DNA of 64,000 bases from Pseudoflavitalea sp. G-6-1-2 (GTDB lineage: Bacteria > Bacteroidota > Bacteroidia > Chitinophagales > Chitinophagaceae), in NCBI RefSeq assembly GCF_012927185.1, contig NZ_JABBGB010000002.1, forward strand, positions 1,674,001 through 1,738,000, read 5' to 3'. The notes below the pieces were generated by a model. That model made no database searches. It worked only from the letters and a program-made list of their open reading frames with translations, and was not told the origin of the DNA. Shown here one piece after another: positions 17,324-26,484 of the stretch. Position numbers and translations under genes: made by a program. Each line of letters opens with the position of its first letter. Position 1 is the stretch's first letter.

Positions 17324-20300
17324 TTATCCCGGCAGGTATATATCAAAACGGGCTCCCTTGTCTAATTCACTGGTGGCAGTAATAATGCCATGATGATTCT
17401 CGACAATTTTTTTTGCGATGGCCAGTCCTATACCTGTTCCCGGATAAGTTTCTTTGCTATGAAGCCGTTGGAATACTTCAAAAACCTGTTCGCCAAACTC
17501 CTGTTCAAAACCTATCCCGTTATCTGTAATGCTGAGATGGCAATAACTTTTTTGAGGCAGCAGATCTTTGATGTTTAGTTGGCTACCCTTAGCAAGGGTG
17601 GCTTCTATAATAATATGCGGAGACCTTGAGGGGGAGGCAAATTTGATGGAGTTGTTTATGAGATTGCGCATGAGTTGCTGAAATTGAAATGGTATTATTC
17701 TCGCTTTACACATTTCTTTCACTTCCATGGTTACCTTCTTTTCATCAATAACTTCTTTAAGAGAAATAACTATTGATTCCATTATTGGAGACAGGTCAAT
17801 TGTTTCTATCTGGCTTTCGCCGATACTGATACGGGCAAAAGCAAGCAGATCTTCAATAAGCGTTTGCATCTGTCCGGATGCAATAATCATTCGGTCCAGG
17901 TGATGTTTCCCCTTGGGTGAAAGGGTTTTGCTTTCTGTTTCAGTGATCAGATGAGCAAATGTTTGTATTTTTCGCAAGGGTTCCTGCAAATCGTGACTTG
18001 AAACATAAGCAAATGCTTCCAGTTCTTTATTTATGCTCTTTAAAGAGTTATTTTTTTCTTCCAATAATTCATTGGCCTGGTGCAGTTCTTCTGTTCTAAG
18101 TTGAACTGCCTGCTCAAATTTATGGGACTGTACTTTTTGCTCCTGTATAATATGATCGTCTGCTTTCTTGCTTTCCTCAGCAGTTTTCTTTTGTACATCA
18201 ATCCGATCTTCCAGCATTCTTTTTTCATTCCGCTGTACCGTAATGATCTCTGTAACATCGTAAATAGCCAGCGAAATAAGTTGTTCCCTATGTGTAGGTT
18301 GTATGATAGGCTTGGCGTTCAGGCGTAATATTTTTTTCCCGATACCCGGAAACGACTGTTCAATCTCCAAATCATAAAAGGATGTACCTTTTTGCAGGAT
18401 ATCCTCCAGCATTGCCCGCAAAACAGGAACGTCCCATTGTTTATCACCAAGGTCGTACAGGCATATTCCTTCAGTGGCACCTGCATTTACAGCAAACTTT
18501 TTATAGAATGCCTTATTGGCCGTTTTGACGCGAAGTTGTTTGTCGAGAATCATCATCGGTTCATGGATGGTAGCAATTATCGCCTCGGAATACAGGTAAG
18601 ATTCGTTAAGCAGTTCATTGCGGGTCTGCAGTTCCTGATTGGAGGTGGCAAGTTCTTCACTGGCAGATTGAATTTCTTCTTTGGAGGTTTCCAGCTCTTC
18701 ATTGATACTTCGTAATTCTTCATTGCTGCTCACCACTTCCTCGTTGGCGCTTTGCAATTCTTCCATCGCTGCTTCATGATTTTGCGACATCATCCGCAGT
18801 TCGTCCTGATAAGCAGCTATTTCTTCTTCCAGTTTTTTTATTCTCCGGTTATTCTGGGTTGCACTTGTTTCCTTTTTTCCTTTGACCAGTCTTTCATCCT
18901 GCAATTGTTGCATAAAAACGATCAGCAGCAAGGATTCATTCCACTCTGAAGTCAGGGGCAACACTTCCAGGGTGATGATGGCAGCACCTCCATTTATTTC
19001 AATTCCCTGTTTACGCACCAGCTGCTTTGTTTTGAAGGCTTTCGTAATTGCATTGCGCAACTCAAAGGCAATTTCGGGGCGTATCATTTTTAATACATTC
19101 AACGTAGCCTTACCTGCAGGATGTGCCAGATAGGGGTCTGTTAAGCCGCGAAACTGCAAAATATCCAGTTGCTGATTAACCACTACACTGGCGGGCACAT
19201 AGCGGGAAAGCAATAACGAATCAATAGTATTAATAAAGCTGGTCGCCTCCGCAGACAGTGCTTTTGAAGGCCGGTAGATGGTATTTCCTGTCAATTTTTT
19301 TATTCCTGGCTGCTGGGCAGGCTGTTCGGTATATCGGGTCTCTTTGGGAGGCAGCATCCAGTTGCGGGATGTTTTCTTCCGCAAATAGATCTTAAACTTT
19401 TTATTGAGATGTGCAAAAAGCTCCGTGGAGCCACCAATGGTTTCAGTTTTGCTTAGCTGGAGATATCCATCTGGGTTCAAAGCATAATGAAAGGTTGCCA
19501 TCGCTCTTTTTTGCGCAGCCGTATCAAAATAGATCATCAGATTGCAACAACTGACCAGATCAATACGCGAAAATGGAGGGTCGCTCAGAACATTATGGGG
19601 GGCAAACACACAGATATCCCGCACAGATTGAGCTATACGATAGCCCCCATCCGATCTGGTAAAGAAACGTTGAAGACGTTTTGGAGAAACATTTTCAACT
19701 TCCTGTTTGGAATAAATGGCTATGCGGGCTTTGCTAATGGCCTGGGCATTCAGGTCGGTAGCAAAAATTTGTACAGGAATACTCTGGAATTTACTATCCT
19801 GCATTTCCAGTATGATCATGGCCATGGAGTAAGCTTCCTCTCCGGTAGAGCAGGCCGGGATCCAGATGCGCAAGGCGTCGCCGGGAGACTTATTTTTAAA
19901 CAGACGCGGCAATAAGGTGGCTTTTAAATAAGTGCAGGCTTCTGCATCCCTGAAAAAATTGGTGACGGTAATTAACAGGTCTTGAAAAAGTATGTCCGTC
20001 TCTCCCTTTTGTTCGATTAACAGATTTACATATTCTTTCAGTGTTTTTAGCTTATACAATACCATCCTGCGTGAGATCCTTCTTTTGATGGTGTTCATTT
20101 TGTACAGCCTGAAATCAACACCGGATGCTTTTTGTAAAAGCGTAAGGATCATTTTCAGATCAGGACTATCATCGTCTATATCATCTTTTCTAATCTCTTT
20201 ATGGCCATTGGATCTTATAAAAGGATGACGACTCATCTGCGCCAGCTCCAATGCCATTTTATCGGGAGACAAAATCAGATCAATGATGCCTGCCGCTATA

Positions 20301-20857
20301 GCAGACTCCGGCATGCTGCTGAATTTTGCAGAATCATCCTGCGCCATGGTTAAGCCGCCTTCCTGTTTGATTGCCTTCAGGCCAAGCGTACCATCTGTAG
20401 CGCTCCCGGAAAGAATGATACCTATTACATTTTCTTTATGCGCAGAAGCGAGCGAGGTGAAAAATTTATCGATGGGTAAATTGAACTTTGGTTTTTTCGG
20501 GCGGGGTGATAGCCGCATATACCCGTCTGTTACTTTCATTTCCTTATCAGGAGGTATCACATATAAATTATTAGGCGCTATTGTCATGCCATTTTTCACC
20601 TCCTGCACCTTCATTTTGGTACTTTTGGCCAGCAGGGAACTTAACATGCTTTCGTGATCAGGACTAAGATGCTGCACGTAGATAAAAGCCATACCTGTAT
20701 CCGGGGGAAGATTCTGCAGCAATTTATTGATGGCTTCCAGTCCACCCGCAGAAGCTCCAATGGCAACTATAGGAAAGGACGGAGTACTAGATGCAGGCGA
20801 TGCCTTTCTTTTAGCGCTCTTTGCGGGTTGTGTGATTCTGGTAGTATTTTTTTTCAT
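17324..20857 (-). CDS. CheB-CheR-PAS hybrid sensor histidine kinase
   Basis: The product has 1177 residues from ATG 20857, one base after the stop of the upstream receiver gene; a start at 20929 would overlap that gene. Order: CheB methylesterase domain with Ser in GASAGG, His in YVQHLSPDH and Asp in SATDGTLG; CheR methyltransferase (TVTNFFRD, ACSTGEEAYSMAM); a long coiled coil rich in E, Q and N; a PAS domain (about residues 755-870); a second coiled coil; HisKA with SSHDLQEPLRKI; and HATPase with DNGIGFEQEF and GTGIGLAIAKK. No receiver is fused. All three catalytic cores look intact. Such proteins are soluble kinases of unknown input. The two separate receivers upstream are likely partners. 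Confidence 0.9.
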   Translation of the reverse strand: MKKNTTRITQPAKSAKRKASPASSTPSFPIVAIGASAGGLEAINKLLQNLPPDTGMAFIYVQHLSPDHESMLSSLLAKSTKMKVQEVKNGMTIAPNNLYVIPPDKEMKVTDGYMRLSPRPKKPKFNLPIDKFFTSLASAHKENVIGIILSGSATDGTLGLKAIKQEGGLTMAQDDSAKFSSMPESAIAAGIIDLILSPDKMALELAQMSRHPFIRSNGHKEIRKDDIDDDSPDLKMILTLLQKASGVDFRLYKMNTIKRRISRRMVLYKLKTLKEYVNLLIEQKGETDILFQDLLITVTNFFRDAEACTYLKATLLPRLFKNKSPGDALRIWIPACSTGEEAYSMAMIILEMQDSKFQSIPVQIFATDLNAQAISKARIAIYSKQEVENVSPKRLQRFFTRSDGGYRIAQSVRDICVFAPHNVLSDPPFSRIDLVSCCNLMIYFDTAAQKRAMATFHYALNPDGYLQLSKTETIGGSTELFAHLNKKFKIYLRKKTSRNWMLPPKETRYTEQPAQQPGIKKLTGNTIYRPSKALSAEATSFINTIDSLLLSRYVPASVVVNQQLDILQFRGLTDPYLAHPAGKATLNVLKMIRPEIAFELRNAITKAFKTKQLVRKQGIEINGGAAIITLEVLPLTSEWNESLLLIVFMQQLQDERLVKGKKETSATQNNRRIKKLEEEIAAYQDELRMMSQNHEAAMEELQSANEEVVSSNEELRSINEELETSKEEIQSASEELATSNQELQTRNELLNESYLYSEAIIATIHEPMMILDKQLRVKTANKAFYKKFAVNAGATEGICLYDLGDKQWDVPVLRAMLEDILQKGTSFYDLEIEQSFPGIGKKILRLNAKPIIQPTHREQLISLAIYDVTEIITVQRNEKRMLEDRIDVQKKTAEESKKADDHIIQEQKVQSHKFEQAVQLRTEELHQANELLEEKNNSLKSINKELEAFAYVSSHDLQEPLRKIQTFAHLITETESKTLSPKGKHHLDRMIIASGQMQTLIEDLLAFARISIGESQIETIDLSPIMESIVISLKEVIDEKKVTMEVKEMCKARIIPFQFQQLMRNLINNSIKFASPSRSPHIIIEATLAKGSQLNIKDLLPQKSYCHLSITDNGIGFEQEFGEQVFEVFQRLHSKETYPGTGIGLAIAKKIVENHHGIITATSELDKGARFDIYLPG

Positions 20858-20858
20858 T

Positions 20859-21317
20859 TCACCGCTTATTAAGGTTGCCGGTGAGTACAAATTTTTCTTT
20901 GTCGGGTTGACTGAGCGTGTGCTTAGCAATAAATGTTAGCGCTTCATCCAGCGCTTTGATCAATGCTGATAACACAGGTGGCTTGCGAATATAGAAAGAT
21001 GCCCCTCCTGCATAAAGTCTGTCAGCAATTTCCTTTTCATAAGAGGTCGTAAGTATAATAACAGGGAGCGCTTTAAGTTTTTCATGATTTTTTATTTCCG
21101 ATAAGCATTGGAATCCATTTTTCCGCGGCATATTAAGGTCGAGGAAAAGCGCATCAGGAAGGCCTTCAGTACCAGTTAGCCATTGCATGAGTTGATCACC
21201 AAAATGAAACTCTTTCAGCTCCGTGGAATAAGGAAGTTGCTCCAAAGCCTCTTTAAAAAACAGGCAATCATCTTTATCATCATCCGCAAGTAAAAGATGA
21301 AAGTGGTATGTACTCAT
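20859..21317 (-). CDS. Single-domain response regulator
   Basis: The 152 residues form one receiver domain: acidic pair in LLADDDKDD, phospho-acceptor Asp in LFLDLNMPRKNG, Thr in ILTTS and Lys in IRKPP. There is no output domain, only a short tail, so it acts by protein contact or as a relay. Its stop is one base from the start of the CheB-CheR kinase gene, so the two should be translated together. Confidence 0.9.
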   Translation of the reverse strand: MSTYHFHLLLADDDKDDCLFFKEALEQLPYSTELKEFHFGDQLMQWLTGTEGLPDALFLDLNMPRKNGFQCLSEIKNHEKLKALPVIILTTSYEKEIADRLYAGGASFYIRKPPVLSALIKALDEALTFIAKHTLSQPDKEKFVLTGNLNKR

Positions 21318-21406
21318 TTAGGCTAAATATAAGAAACATTGAACTGCTATTTGAAAAGTGTCATAATCAGCTGTAACAGCAGTCATTAAATGCCCTCTGA
21401 GCAAGG

Positions 21407-21832
21407 TTACTGTAAGATATTTTTGTTTTTGAACGAATCCCATTCTTCTTCCAATACAATGGAAACCATGTAATAAATTTCGGCGGAGTTCCTGGGTTTG
21501 GTCATAAAATGACAGGCTCCCATAGCCTTTAATTGTATTGATTCTTCCACATTTTTTGATGTGGTATAAATAATCACGGGTATATTTTTAAGTCTTTCGC
21601 GGTTCTTTATTTCAATTAAACATTTTTCACCACTGTATCCTGGCATTCTAAGATCCAGAAAAATAAAATCCGGTAAGGGGTTATCAATATTATTCAGCAT
21701 CTCCAATGCCTGCCGGCCATCTCTGGCCTCATAACATACTATTGTATCATCCACCTCTTTAACGGCATTCATAAAGAGGATGCTATCATCATAGTCATCA
21801 TCAATAATCAATAAACGCTTATAGTCTGGCAT
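21407..21832 (-). CDS. Single-domain response regulator
   Basis: The product is a 141-residue stand-alone receiver: IIDDDYDDS, FIFLDLRMPGYSG with the phospho-acceptor Asp, IYTTS and TKPRN. It is about one third identical in look to the receiver downstream and lies 89 bases upstream of it on the same strand. Likely partner: the CheB-CheR kinase of the same block. Confidence 0.9.
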   Translation of the reverse strand: MPDYKRLLIIDDDYDDSILFMNAVKEVDDTIVCYEARDGRQALEMLNNIDNPLPDFIFLDLRMPGYSGEKCLIEIKNRERLKNIPVIIYTTSKNVEESIQLKAMGACHFMTKPRNSAEIYYMVSIVLEEEWDSFKNKNILQ

Positions 21833-21906
21833 GATGTATTATTTCCGGTTATTAGCGAATATAGCTAAGGGATACCCTCAAAATGAACTCATTGAATAAT
21901 GCAGAT

Positions 21907-22458
21907 TTATAAGGCACATTGCTCAGATTCCCATTTCTTTTTGAACATAGTGGGAGTTACCCCCGTAAATTTCTTAAACTGCGAACAAAGATGTGCATCA
22001 CTGCTATAATTCAATTGAAAAGAAATTTCTTTTACTGTCAGGTGATCGTATACCAGCAGTTCTTTAATTCGTTTCACCTTATTAAAAATGTAAAACCTTT
22101 CTATGGTACTTCCTTCTTCAGAGGAGAAAACATTAGACAGGAAGGTATAGTCGTGATGAAACTTTTTGCTCAAATACACGGAAAGTTTCAATGCCCCTTC
22201 CCCATCAGAGGAGTGAAGCAACTCTACGATACTTATCTTTATTTGCTCAACGAGCGCTTTTTTGGAGTTCTCCATCAATTCCAATTCATAATGCTGTAAT
22301 GATATGCGCAGTCTGTCAAGATCGGATACATTGAGGCCTGTTGTGAGTTGCACTCTTCCCAATTCAATGCAGGTATATGAAATAGCAAGGGATTCCAGTA
22401 CGCTTCTTACTGCCATTATACAGCGTACGCAAACCATATTCTTAATATATAAATACAT
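21907..22458 (-). CDS. AraC-family regulator with metal-binding-like N-terminus
   Basis: The product has 183 residues. The first about 75 resemble a heavy-metal-associated (HMA) fold: MVCVRCIMAVRSVLESL has a CxxC pair at the place of the HMA metal loop, followed by the usual beta-alpha-beta pattern. The C-terminal half is an AraC HTH (IERFYIFNKVKRIKELLVYDHLTVKEISFQLNYSSDAHLCSQFKKFTGVTP). A metal or redox signal is possible. Related short HMA-AraC proteins occur in Bacteroidota. A metal target gene is not adjacent, so the regulon is unknown. Confidence 0.8.
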   Translation of the reverse strand: MYLYIKNMVCVRCIMAVRSVLESLAISYTCIELGRVQLTTGLNVSDLDRLRISLQHYELELMENSKKALVEQIKISIVELLHSSDGEGALKLSVYLSKKFHHDYTFLSNVFSSEEGSTIERFYIFNKVKRIKELLVYDHLTVKEISFQLNYSSDAHLCSQFKKFTGVTPTMFKKKWESEQCAL

Positions 22459-22670
22459 CTAAGCTTTGCTTATTTCAGTTAAATATTATGCCAGATGCTG
22501 ATACAGGCCCGGCATGATCGCTTACTGATTCTGTATCAGAAAGGTAGGTGAAATTTATAGTAACCGGGCCTTTTGTTGAGCAGGACACCTCCAGCGAAAA
22601 CGGAATTCTTTTCTACACATGCCCCTCTTACCTGAAGATCAAGCTTCTAATGTAAAGCTGTATAAAATGA

Positions 22671-22700
22671 AAAAAGGATCACCAATTGGTGATCCTTTTT
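22671..22700. terminator. Palindromic terminator downstream of tRNA-Cys
   Basis: This perfect 30-nt palindrome has arms AAAAAGGATCACCAA and TTGGTGATCCTTTTT. It lies eight bases past the 3' end of tRNA-Cys on the minus strand, which it should terminate. The central ATCACCAATTGGTGAT is the same as in the terminator at 17186-17221. Confidence 0.85.
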
Positions 22701-22708
22701 CTCTTCTG

Positions 22709-22779
22709 AGGTCCCGAGCAGATTCGAACTGCTGTAAAAGGTTTTGCAGACCTCTGCCTAGCCACTCGGCCACGGAACC
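22709..22779 (-). tRNA. tRNA-Cys (GCA)
   Basis: On the minus strand the cloverleaf is complete. A 7-bp acceptor stem (GGTTCCG with CGGGACC, one G-T pair) is followed by the D-arm GCCGAGTGGCTAGGC, an anticodon loop with GCA, the T-arm with GTTCGAATC, and T as discriminator base, which is typical of tRNA-Cys. CCA is not encoded. A variable loop of ordinary size is present. Length is 71 bases. Confidence 0.95.
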
Positions 22780-22842
22780 GTTGAGGGAGTGCAAAAGTAT
22801 GATAATTATCGGATATTTGCCAAGAACTATCGATACTTTTTT

Positions 22843-23718
22843 ATGGGAACAATTCAAGAATCTGAACTGATTATCAACGAAAGAGGTGCCATTTACCACC
22901 TCGATCTCTTACCTGAAGAGCTCGCTCACACCATCATCACCGTGGGTGATCCCGACCGTGTAAGCAAGGTCAGCAGCCACTTTGACCGGATTGAACACCG
23001 CGCGCAACACCGCGAATTCGTAACCCATACCGGCTATGTGGGCAACAAAAGATTGTCTGTTATTTCTACCGGTATTGGTCCGGATAATATCGATATTGTG
23101 CTCAACGAACTCGATGCCCTGGTGAATATCGACTTCAAAACCCGCACCATCAGGCCCGAACATACCGCCCTCAACATTATCCGAATCGGAACTTCCGGCG
23201 CTTTGCAGGCAGATATTCCCGTAGACAGCTGGGTGGCCAGCACGCACGGGCTCGGCATCGACAATCTGCTCAACTTCTATCGTTTTGAAGAAAATGAAGA
23301 AGAAAGACAGCTCCTGCAGAGTTTCATCACTCAAACCCAGTTGGGTAACCGCATTTCGCAACCATACATCAGCTCCTGCGCGGGTAGCCTGCTGAAACAT
23401 TTCGTGAACAATTTCCATCATGGCATCACGGTTACCTGTCCGGGTTTCTACGGACCACAGGGCCGTGTGCTTCGTCTCGGCCTCAGCCATCCCGATCTTA
23501 TCGATCGCCTCACAGAATATTCGTTTGGTCAGCATCGGATCACTAACTTTGAAATGGAAACTGCCGCTATTTTCGGATTAGGAAAACTGTTAGGGCATCA
23601 CTGCCTCTCCCTCAGCGCCATTGTGGCCAACCGGGTAAACAAGACCTTTTCCAAAGATGCGGCCAGCAACATGGAAAAATTGATCACCACAACAATTGAC
23701 ATTCTTAAAGGGTTATAA
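22843..23718 (+). CDS. Nucleoside phosphorylase, uridine phosphorylase family
   Basis: The product has 291 residues from ATG 22843; the upstream in-frame codons lie next to the tRNA promoter region. It is a PNP/UDP-type enzyme: ITVGDPDRVSKVSSHFD, TGIGPDNIDIVLNELD, RIGTSGALQADIPV and NFEMETAAIFGLGKLLGH with the Glu-Met-Glu ribose site. It splits nucleosides with phosphate to base and ribose-1-phosphate in salvage. It is five bases from dapF, in the same direction. Confidence 0.9.
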   Translation: MGTIQESELIINERGAIYHLDLLPEELAHTIITVGDPDRVSKVSSHFDRIEHRAQHREFVTHTGYVGNKRLSVISTGIGPDNIDIVLNELDALVNIDFKTRTIRPEHTALNIIRIGTSGALQADIPVDSWVASTHGLGIDNLLNFYRFEENEEERQLLQSFITQTQLGNRISQPYISSCAGSLLKHFVNNFHHGITVTCPGFYGPQGRVLRLGLSHPDLIDRLTEYSFGQHRITNFEMETAAIFGLGKLLGHHCLSLSAIVANRVNKTFSKDAASNMEKLITTTIDILKGL

Positions 23719-23722
23719 TAGC

Positions 23723-24514
23723 ATGGACTTACAGTTTTTCAAATACCAGGGCACAGGCAATGACTTCGTGATCCTGGACAACCGGAACGGACAATACGAC
23801 GCTCTCACCAACCAACAGGTAAACTGGATCTGCAACCGCCGCTTCGGCATTGGTGCAGATGGACTGATGATGCTCAATACCCGCGCCGGGTACGACTTTG
23901 AAATGAAGTACTACAATGCCGACGGTCGCCCCAGCACCATGTGTGGCAATGGCGGCCGCTGCCTGGTGAAATTCGCCTGGCATCAGGGCATCCGCAAACC
24001 ACTCTACAAATTCATCGCTGCCGACGGCGATCACGATGCCGAGATCGATGATGATGGCACCGTTAGCCTCAAGATGAAAGACGTAGCCAGCATCAAAGAT
24101 TATCACGGCGATTTCATTCTCGATACCGGCTCTCCCCACTACGTGAAAATCGTATCCGACGTAATGGAGCTCGATGTCTATAAAAAAGGAATGGATATCC
24201 GGTACAGCAATCAGTTTGCAAAGGAAGGCATCAACGTGAACTTTGTTGAGCAGAAGAAAGACGATGAAATAATCGTTCGCACTTACGAACGCGGCGTGGA
24301 AGACGAAACCTATTCCTGCGGAACCGGCGTTACTGCGGCTGCACTCGTCTGCTACCACAATGAACGCGGATTCAACGACGTAACCGTGCACACCAAGGGC
24401 GGAAGACTCACCGTAGAATTCGACAGAATCGAAGAAGACACCTTCAACAACGTATGGCTCTGCGGACCCGCAGAACTGGTTTTTGCAGGAACCATCAGCG
24501 TTCCCGATCTGTAG
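23723..24514 (+). CDS. dapF: Diaminopimelate epimerase
   Basis: The product has 263 residues from ATG 23723. DapF turns LL- into meso-diaminopimelate for lysine and peptidoglycan. The enzyme markers are present: FFKYQGTGNDFVILDN at the start, the first catalytic Cys in MCGNGGRCLVKFA, and the second in YSCGTGVTAAAL. Length and domain pairing are usual. It is probably co-transcribed with the preceding phosphorylase gene. Confidence 0.97.
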   Translation: MDLQFFKYQGTGNDFVILDNRNGQYDALTNQQVNWICNRRFGIGADGLMMLNTRAGYDFEMKYYNADGRPSTMCGNGGRCLVKFAWHQGIRKPLYKFIAADGDHDAEIDDDGTVSLKMKDVASIKDYHGDFILDTGSPHYVKIVSDVMELDVYKKGMDIRYSNQFAKEGINVNFVEQKKDDEIIVRTYERGVEDETYSCGTGVTAAALVCYHNERGFNDVTVHTKGGRLTVEFDRIEEDTFNNVWLCGPAELVFAGTISVPDL

Positions 24515-24529
24515 TAAAATTCACTGAAA

Positions 24530-25081
24530 TTATAAGCAACTGTCGCGGAGCATCTTCATGTAAGCTGCTCCGTGCTCTCTTGCAAAACGCATATTCGCTT
24601 CGGGGATACGCTCCGGCTCGGCATATTTCTCCAGCACCGCTTCAATGCTCGATTCGCGCAGAATATGCAGCATGGGATAGATGCTTCGGTTGGTGAAATT
24701 CGCCGCATCATCCATCGGCGCTCCTGCAAAGAAATAATCAGGATGAAAAGTAGCTACCTGATACACTCCTTCATAACCGTTCTTGCGAACTGCGCGTTCT
24801 ACAAACTTCACCAGCTCCAAATATTCTTTGAAACCACCAAAAGATTGGGGGAAGATGAGCAGCGTGGTTTCGATAGCCGCATCGGCATCCAGGCGTTTGC
24901 ATTCGCGGAGAAAAGCTTCCACAGCAGCATTCCGGTCTGCCTGCATGATCACTTCATAATGAATACTGTTGCGTTTTACCTCTTTTGCCGCAAATGGACA
25001 GAAATTACATTTGATCACTACCTCTCTGATCCAGTTGAGGGTCTGCTCAATCACCTTTTGCTTATCGGGCTGCATGTTCAT
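24530..25081 (-). CDS. DUF1415 family protein
   Basis: About 183 residues from ATG 25081 (MNMQPDKQ) are the likely product. The family signature is clear: IKCNFCPFAAKE near the N-terminus, then FGGFKEYLELVKFVE, YQVATFHPDYFF and NRSIYPMLHILRESS. The CxxCPFA motif suggests metal or redox chemistry, but no activity is known. It is convergent with dapF. Confidence 0.85.
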   Translation of the reverse strand: MNMQPDKQKVIEQTLNWIREVVIKCNFCPFAAKEVKRNSIHYEVIMQADRNAAVEAFLRECKRLDADAAIETTLLIFPQSFGGFKEYLELVKFVERAVRKNGYEGVYQVATFHPDYFFAGAPMDDAANFTNRSIYPMLHILRESSIEAVLEKYAEPERIPEANMRFAREHGAAYMKMLRDSCL

Positions 25082-25179
25082 GGCGGCAAAGCTACTATCC
25101 TTTCCGGGTAAAAACGCAAGTACTGGCTGTAACAAAGCAGCAGGTAATGCGACAGATTATTGGTAACCCAAGTACAATT

Positions 25180-25386
25180 ATGACACTCATCGCAATACTT
25201 GTTCCCTGGCTTTCCTTTTTGCTGAGAGGCCGTATACTTACCGGCATTCTCTGCCTTTTGCTTCAGATCACCCTGATCGGCTGGATCCCTGCTGCTATCT
25301 GGGCGGTGATCTCCCTGCAGAATGCACGGGAAGACAGACGTGCCGATCGGATCATCCGGGCTACCCAGGCCGCCGGCCGCCGCTGA
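25180..25386 (+). CDS. YqaE/Pmp3-like small membrane protein
   Basis: The 68 residues from ATG 25180 have two hydrophobic helices separated by a short charged turn (IAILVPWLSFLLRGRI, then LQITLIGWIPAAIWAVISL) in the order of the Pmp3/YqaE family, and the family G-W-I-P is present. The C-terminus is charged (REDRRADRII). Relatives affect membrane potential and salt tolerance in yeast and plants. A start at 25147 is possible. Confidence 0.75.
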   Translation: MTLIAILVPWLSFLLRGRILTGILCLLLQITLIGWIPAAIWAVISLQNAREDRRADRIIRATQAAGRR

Positions 25387-25489
25387 TCTCAGCCGCACAT
25401 CCATCACTGCCAATACCCATTTACCCTTCAGCACCACTCACTGATAATCATCCCATTGTTTCCTGCTTGTTAAGTAGTAAAAAATAGTA

Positions 25490-25518
25490 TTGCGTTTCAA
25501 TTAGCAAGATTACCTTTG
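25490..25518 (+). promoter_or_regulatory. Bacteroidota-type sigma promoter of corA
   Basis: TTG at 25490-25492 and TACCTTTG at 25511-25518 match the TTG and TAnnTTTG elements of Bacteroidota sigma-A promoters, with an 18-base spacer. The ATG at 25527 follows closely, so the leader would be very short. Confidence 0.6.
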
Positions 25519-25526
25519 CGCCGCCG

Positions 25527-26465
25527 ATGATACAATACTTCAAAAATATCAACCATCAGACGGTTGCGATCGACAAGCCTGAAAATGGCGCGTGGGTGAA
25601 TATTCTGCCGCCACTGAAGCAGGAGGAATTCTCCGAGCTCTCCGAAGAGATCGATATTCCCCTCGACTTCCTTACCGACTCGCTCGATATCGATGAACGC
25701 ACCCGCTTCGAGGAAGACGACAACGTGAAGCTCATTGTGATCAAAACGCCCACGGAGAACAACTCTTTCAACGACAGCGATGCTTTCTACATCACTATCC
25801 CCATCAGTATCATCCTTACCCACAATCAGATTGTAACGGTAAACTCTTTCGAGAACGGCGCCATCAAAAAATTCCTGCACACTTTCCAGAACCGTCATCC
25901 AGACAACAGAAAGATGATGGTGCTGAAGATCTTCGAGAAGATCATCCAGACTTACATGGAGCATCTGAAAGAGATCAATCAGCGCAGGAATGTACTCGAA
26001 CAGAAACTCTATGCCGCCAACCGTAACGAAGAGCTGCTGCAACTGATGCGTATTCAGAAGAGCATGGTGTATTTTGTTACTGCGCTCCGCGCAAACGAAA
26101 TGCTGCTGATGAAGATCGAGCGCACCAATTTCCTTGCACTCAACGAAACCGAGAAAGAGTTTTTGCAGGATCTGATCGTAGACAATTCACAGGCCCTCGA
26201 GATGGCCAACATCTATACCAACATCCTCAGCAGTACGCTCGATGCATTCGCCAGCATCATCGCCAATAACCAGAACCAGGTATTGAAGCGGCTGGCAGTG
26301 ATCACCATCGTACTTACCCTGCCGGTACTGGTATCGAGCATCTACGGCATGAACGTGCCCATTCCATACGCCAATTCGCCCTACGCCTTCTATATTCCGG
26401 TAGGATTGTCCATTGTGATCTCCCTCGCAATCGGATACTTCTTCCTCAAGAAAAAAATATTCTAA
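25527..26465 (+). CDS. corA: CorA-family magnesium transporter
   Basis: The product has 312 residues. A large acidic cytosolic part is rich in helices. Two C-terminal membrane helices follow, with the hallmark YGMN sequence (SSIYGMNVPIPYAN) between them, and the protein ends KKKIF. It is expected to form a pentameric Mg2+ channel in the inner membrane. Length fits the family. It is preceded by the promoter at 25490. Confidence 0.92.
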   Translation: MIQYFKNINHQTVAIDKPENGAWVNILPPLKQEEFSELSEEIDIPLDFLTDSLDIDERTRFEEDDNVKLIVIKTPTENNSFNDSDAFYITIPISIILTHNQIVTVNSFENGAIKKFLHTFQNRHPDNRKMMVLKIFEKIIQTYMEHLKEINQRRNVLEQKLYAANRNEELLQLMRIQKSMVYFVTALRANEMLLMKIERTNFLALNETEKEFLQDLIVDNSQALEMANIYTNILSSTLDAFASIIANNQNQVLKRLAVITIVLTLPVLVSSIYGMNVPIPYANSPYAFYIPVGLSIVISLAIGYFFLKKKIF

Positions 26466-26484
26466 CCTCATTCCCTGCAAGTTT

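Noticed and set aside
22700-22800. Integration site repeat of the tRNA-Cys 3' end
   Set aside because: No second copy of the tRNA 3' end was found by eye elsewhere in the window; only the neighbouring palindrome is shared.
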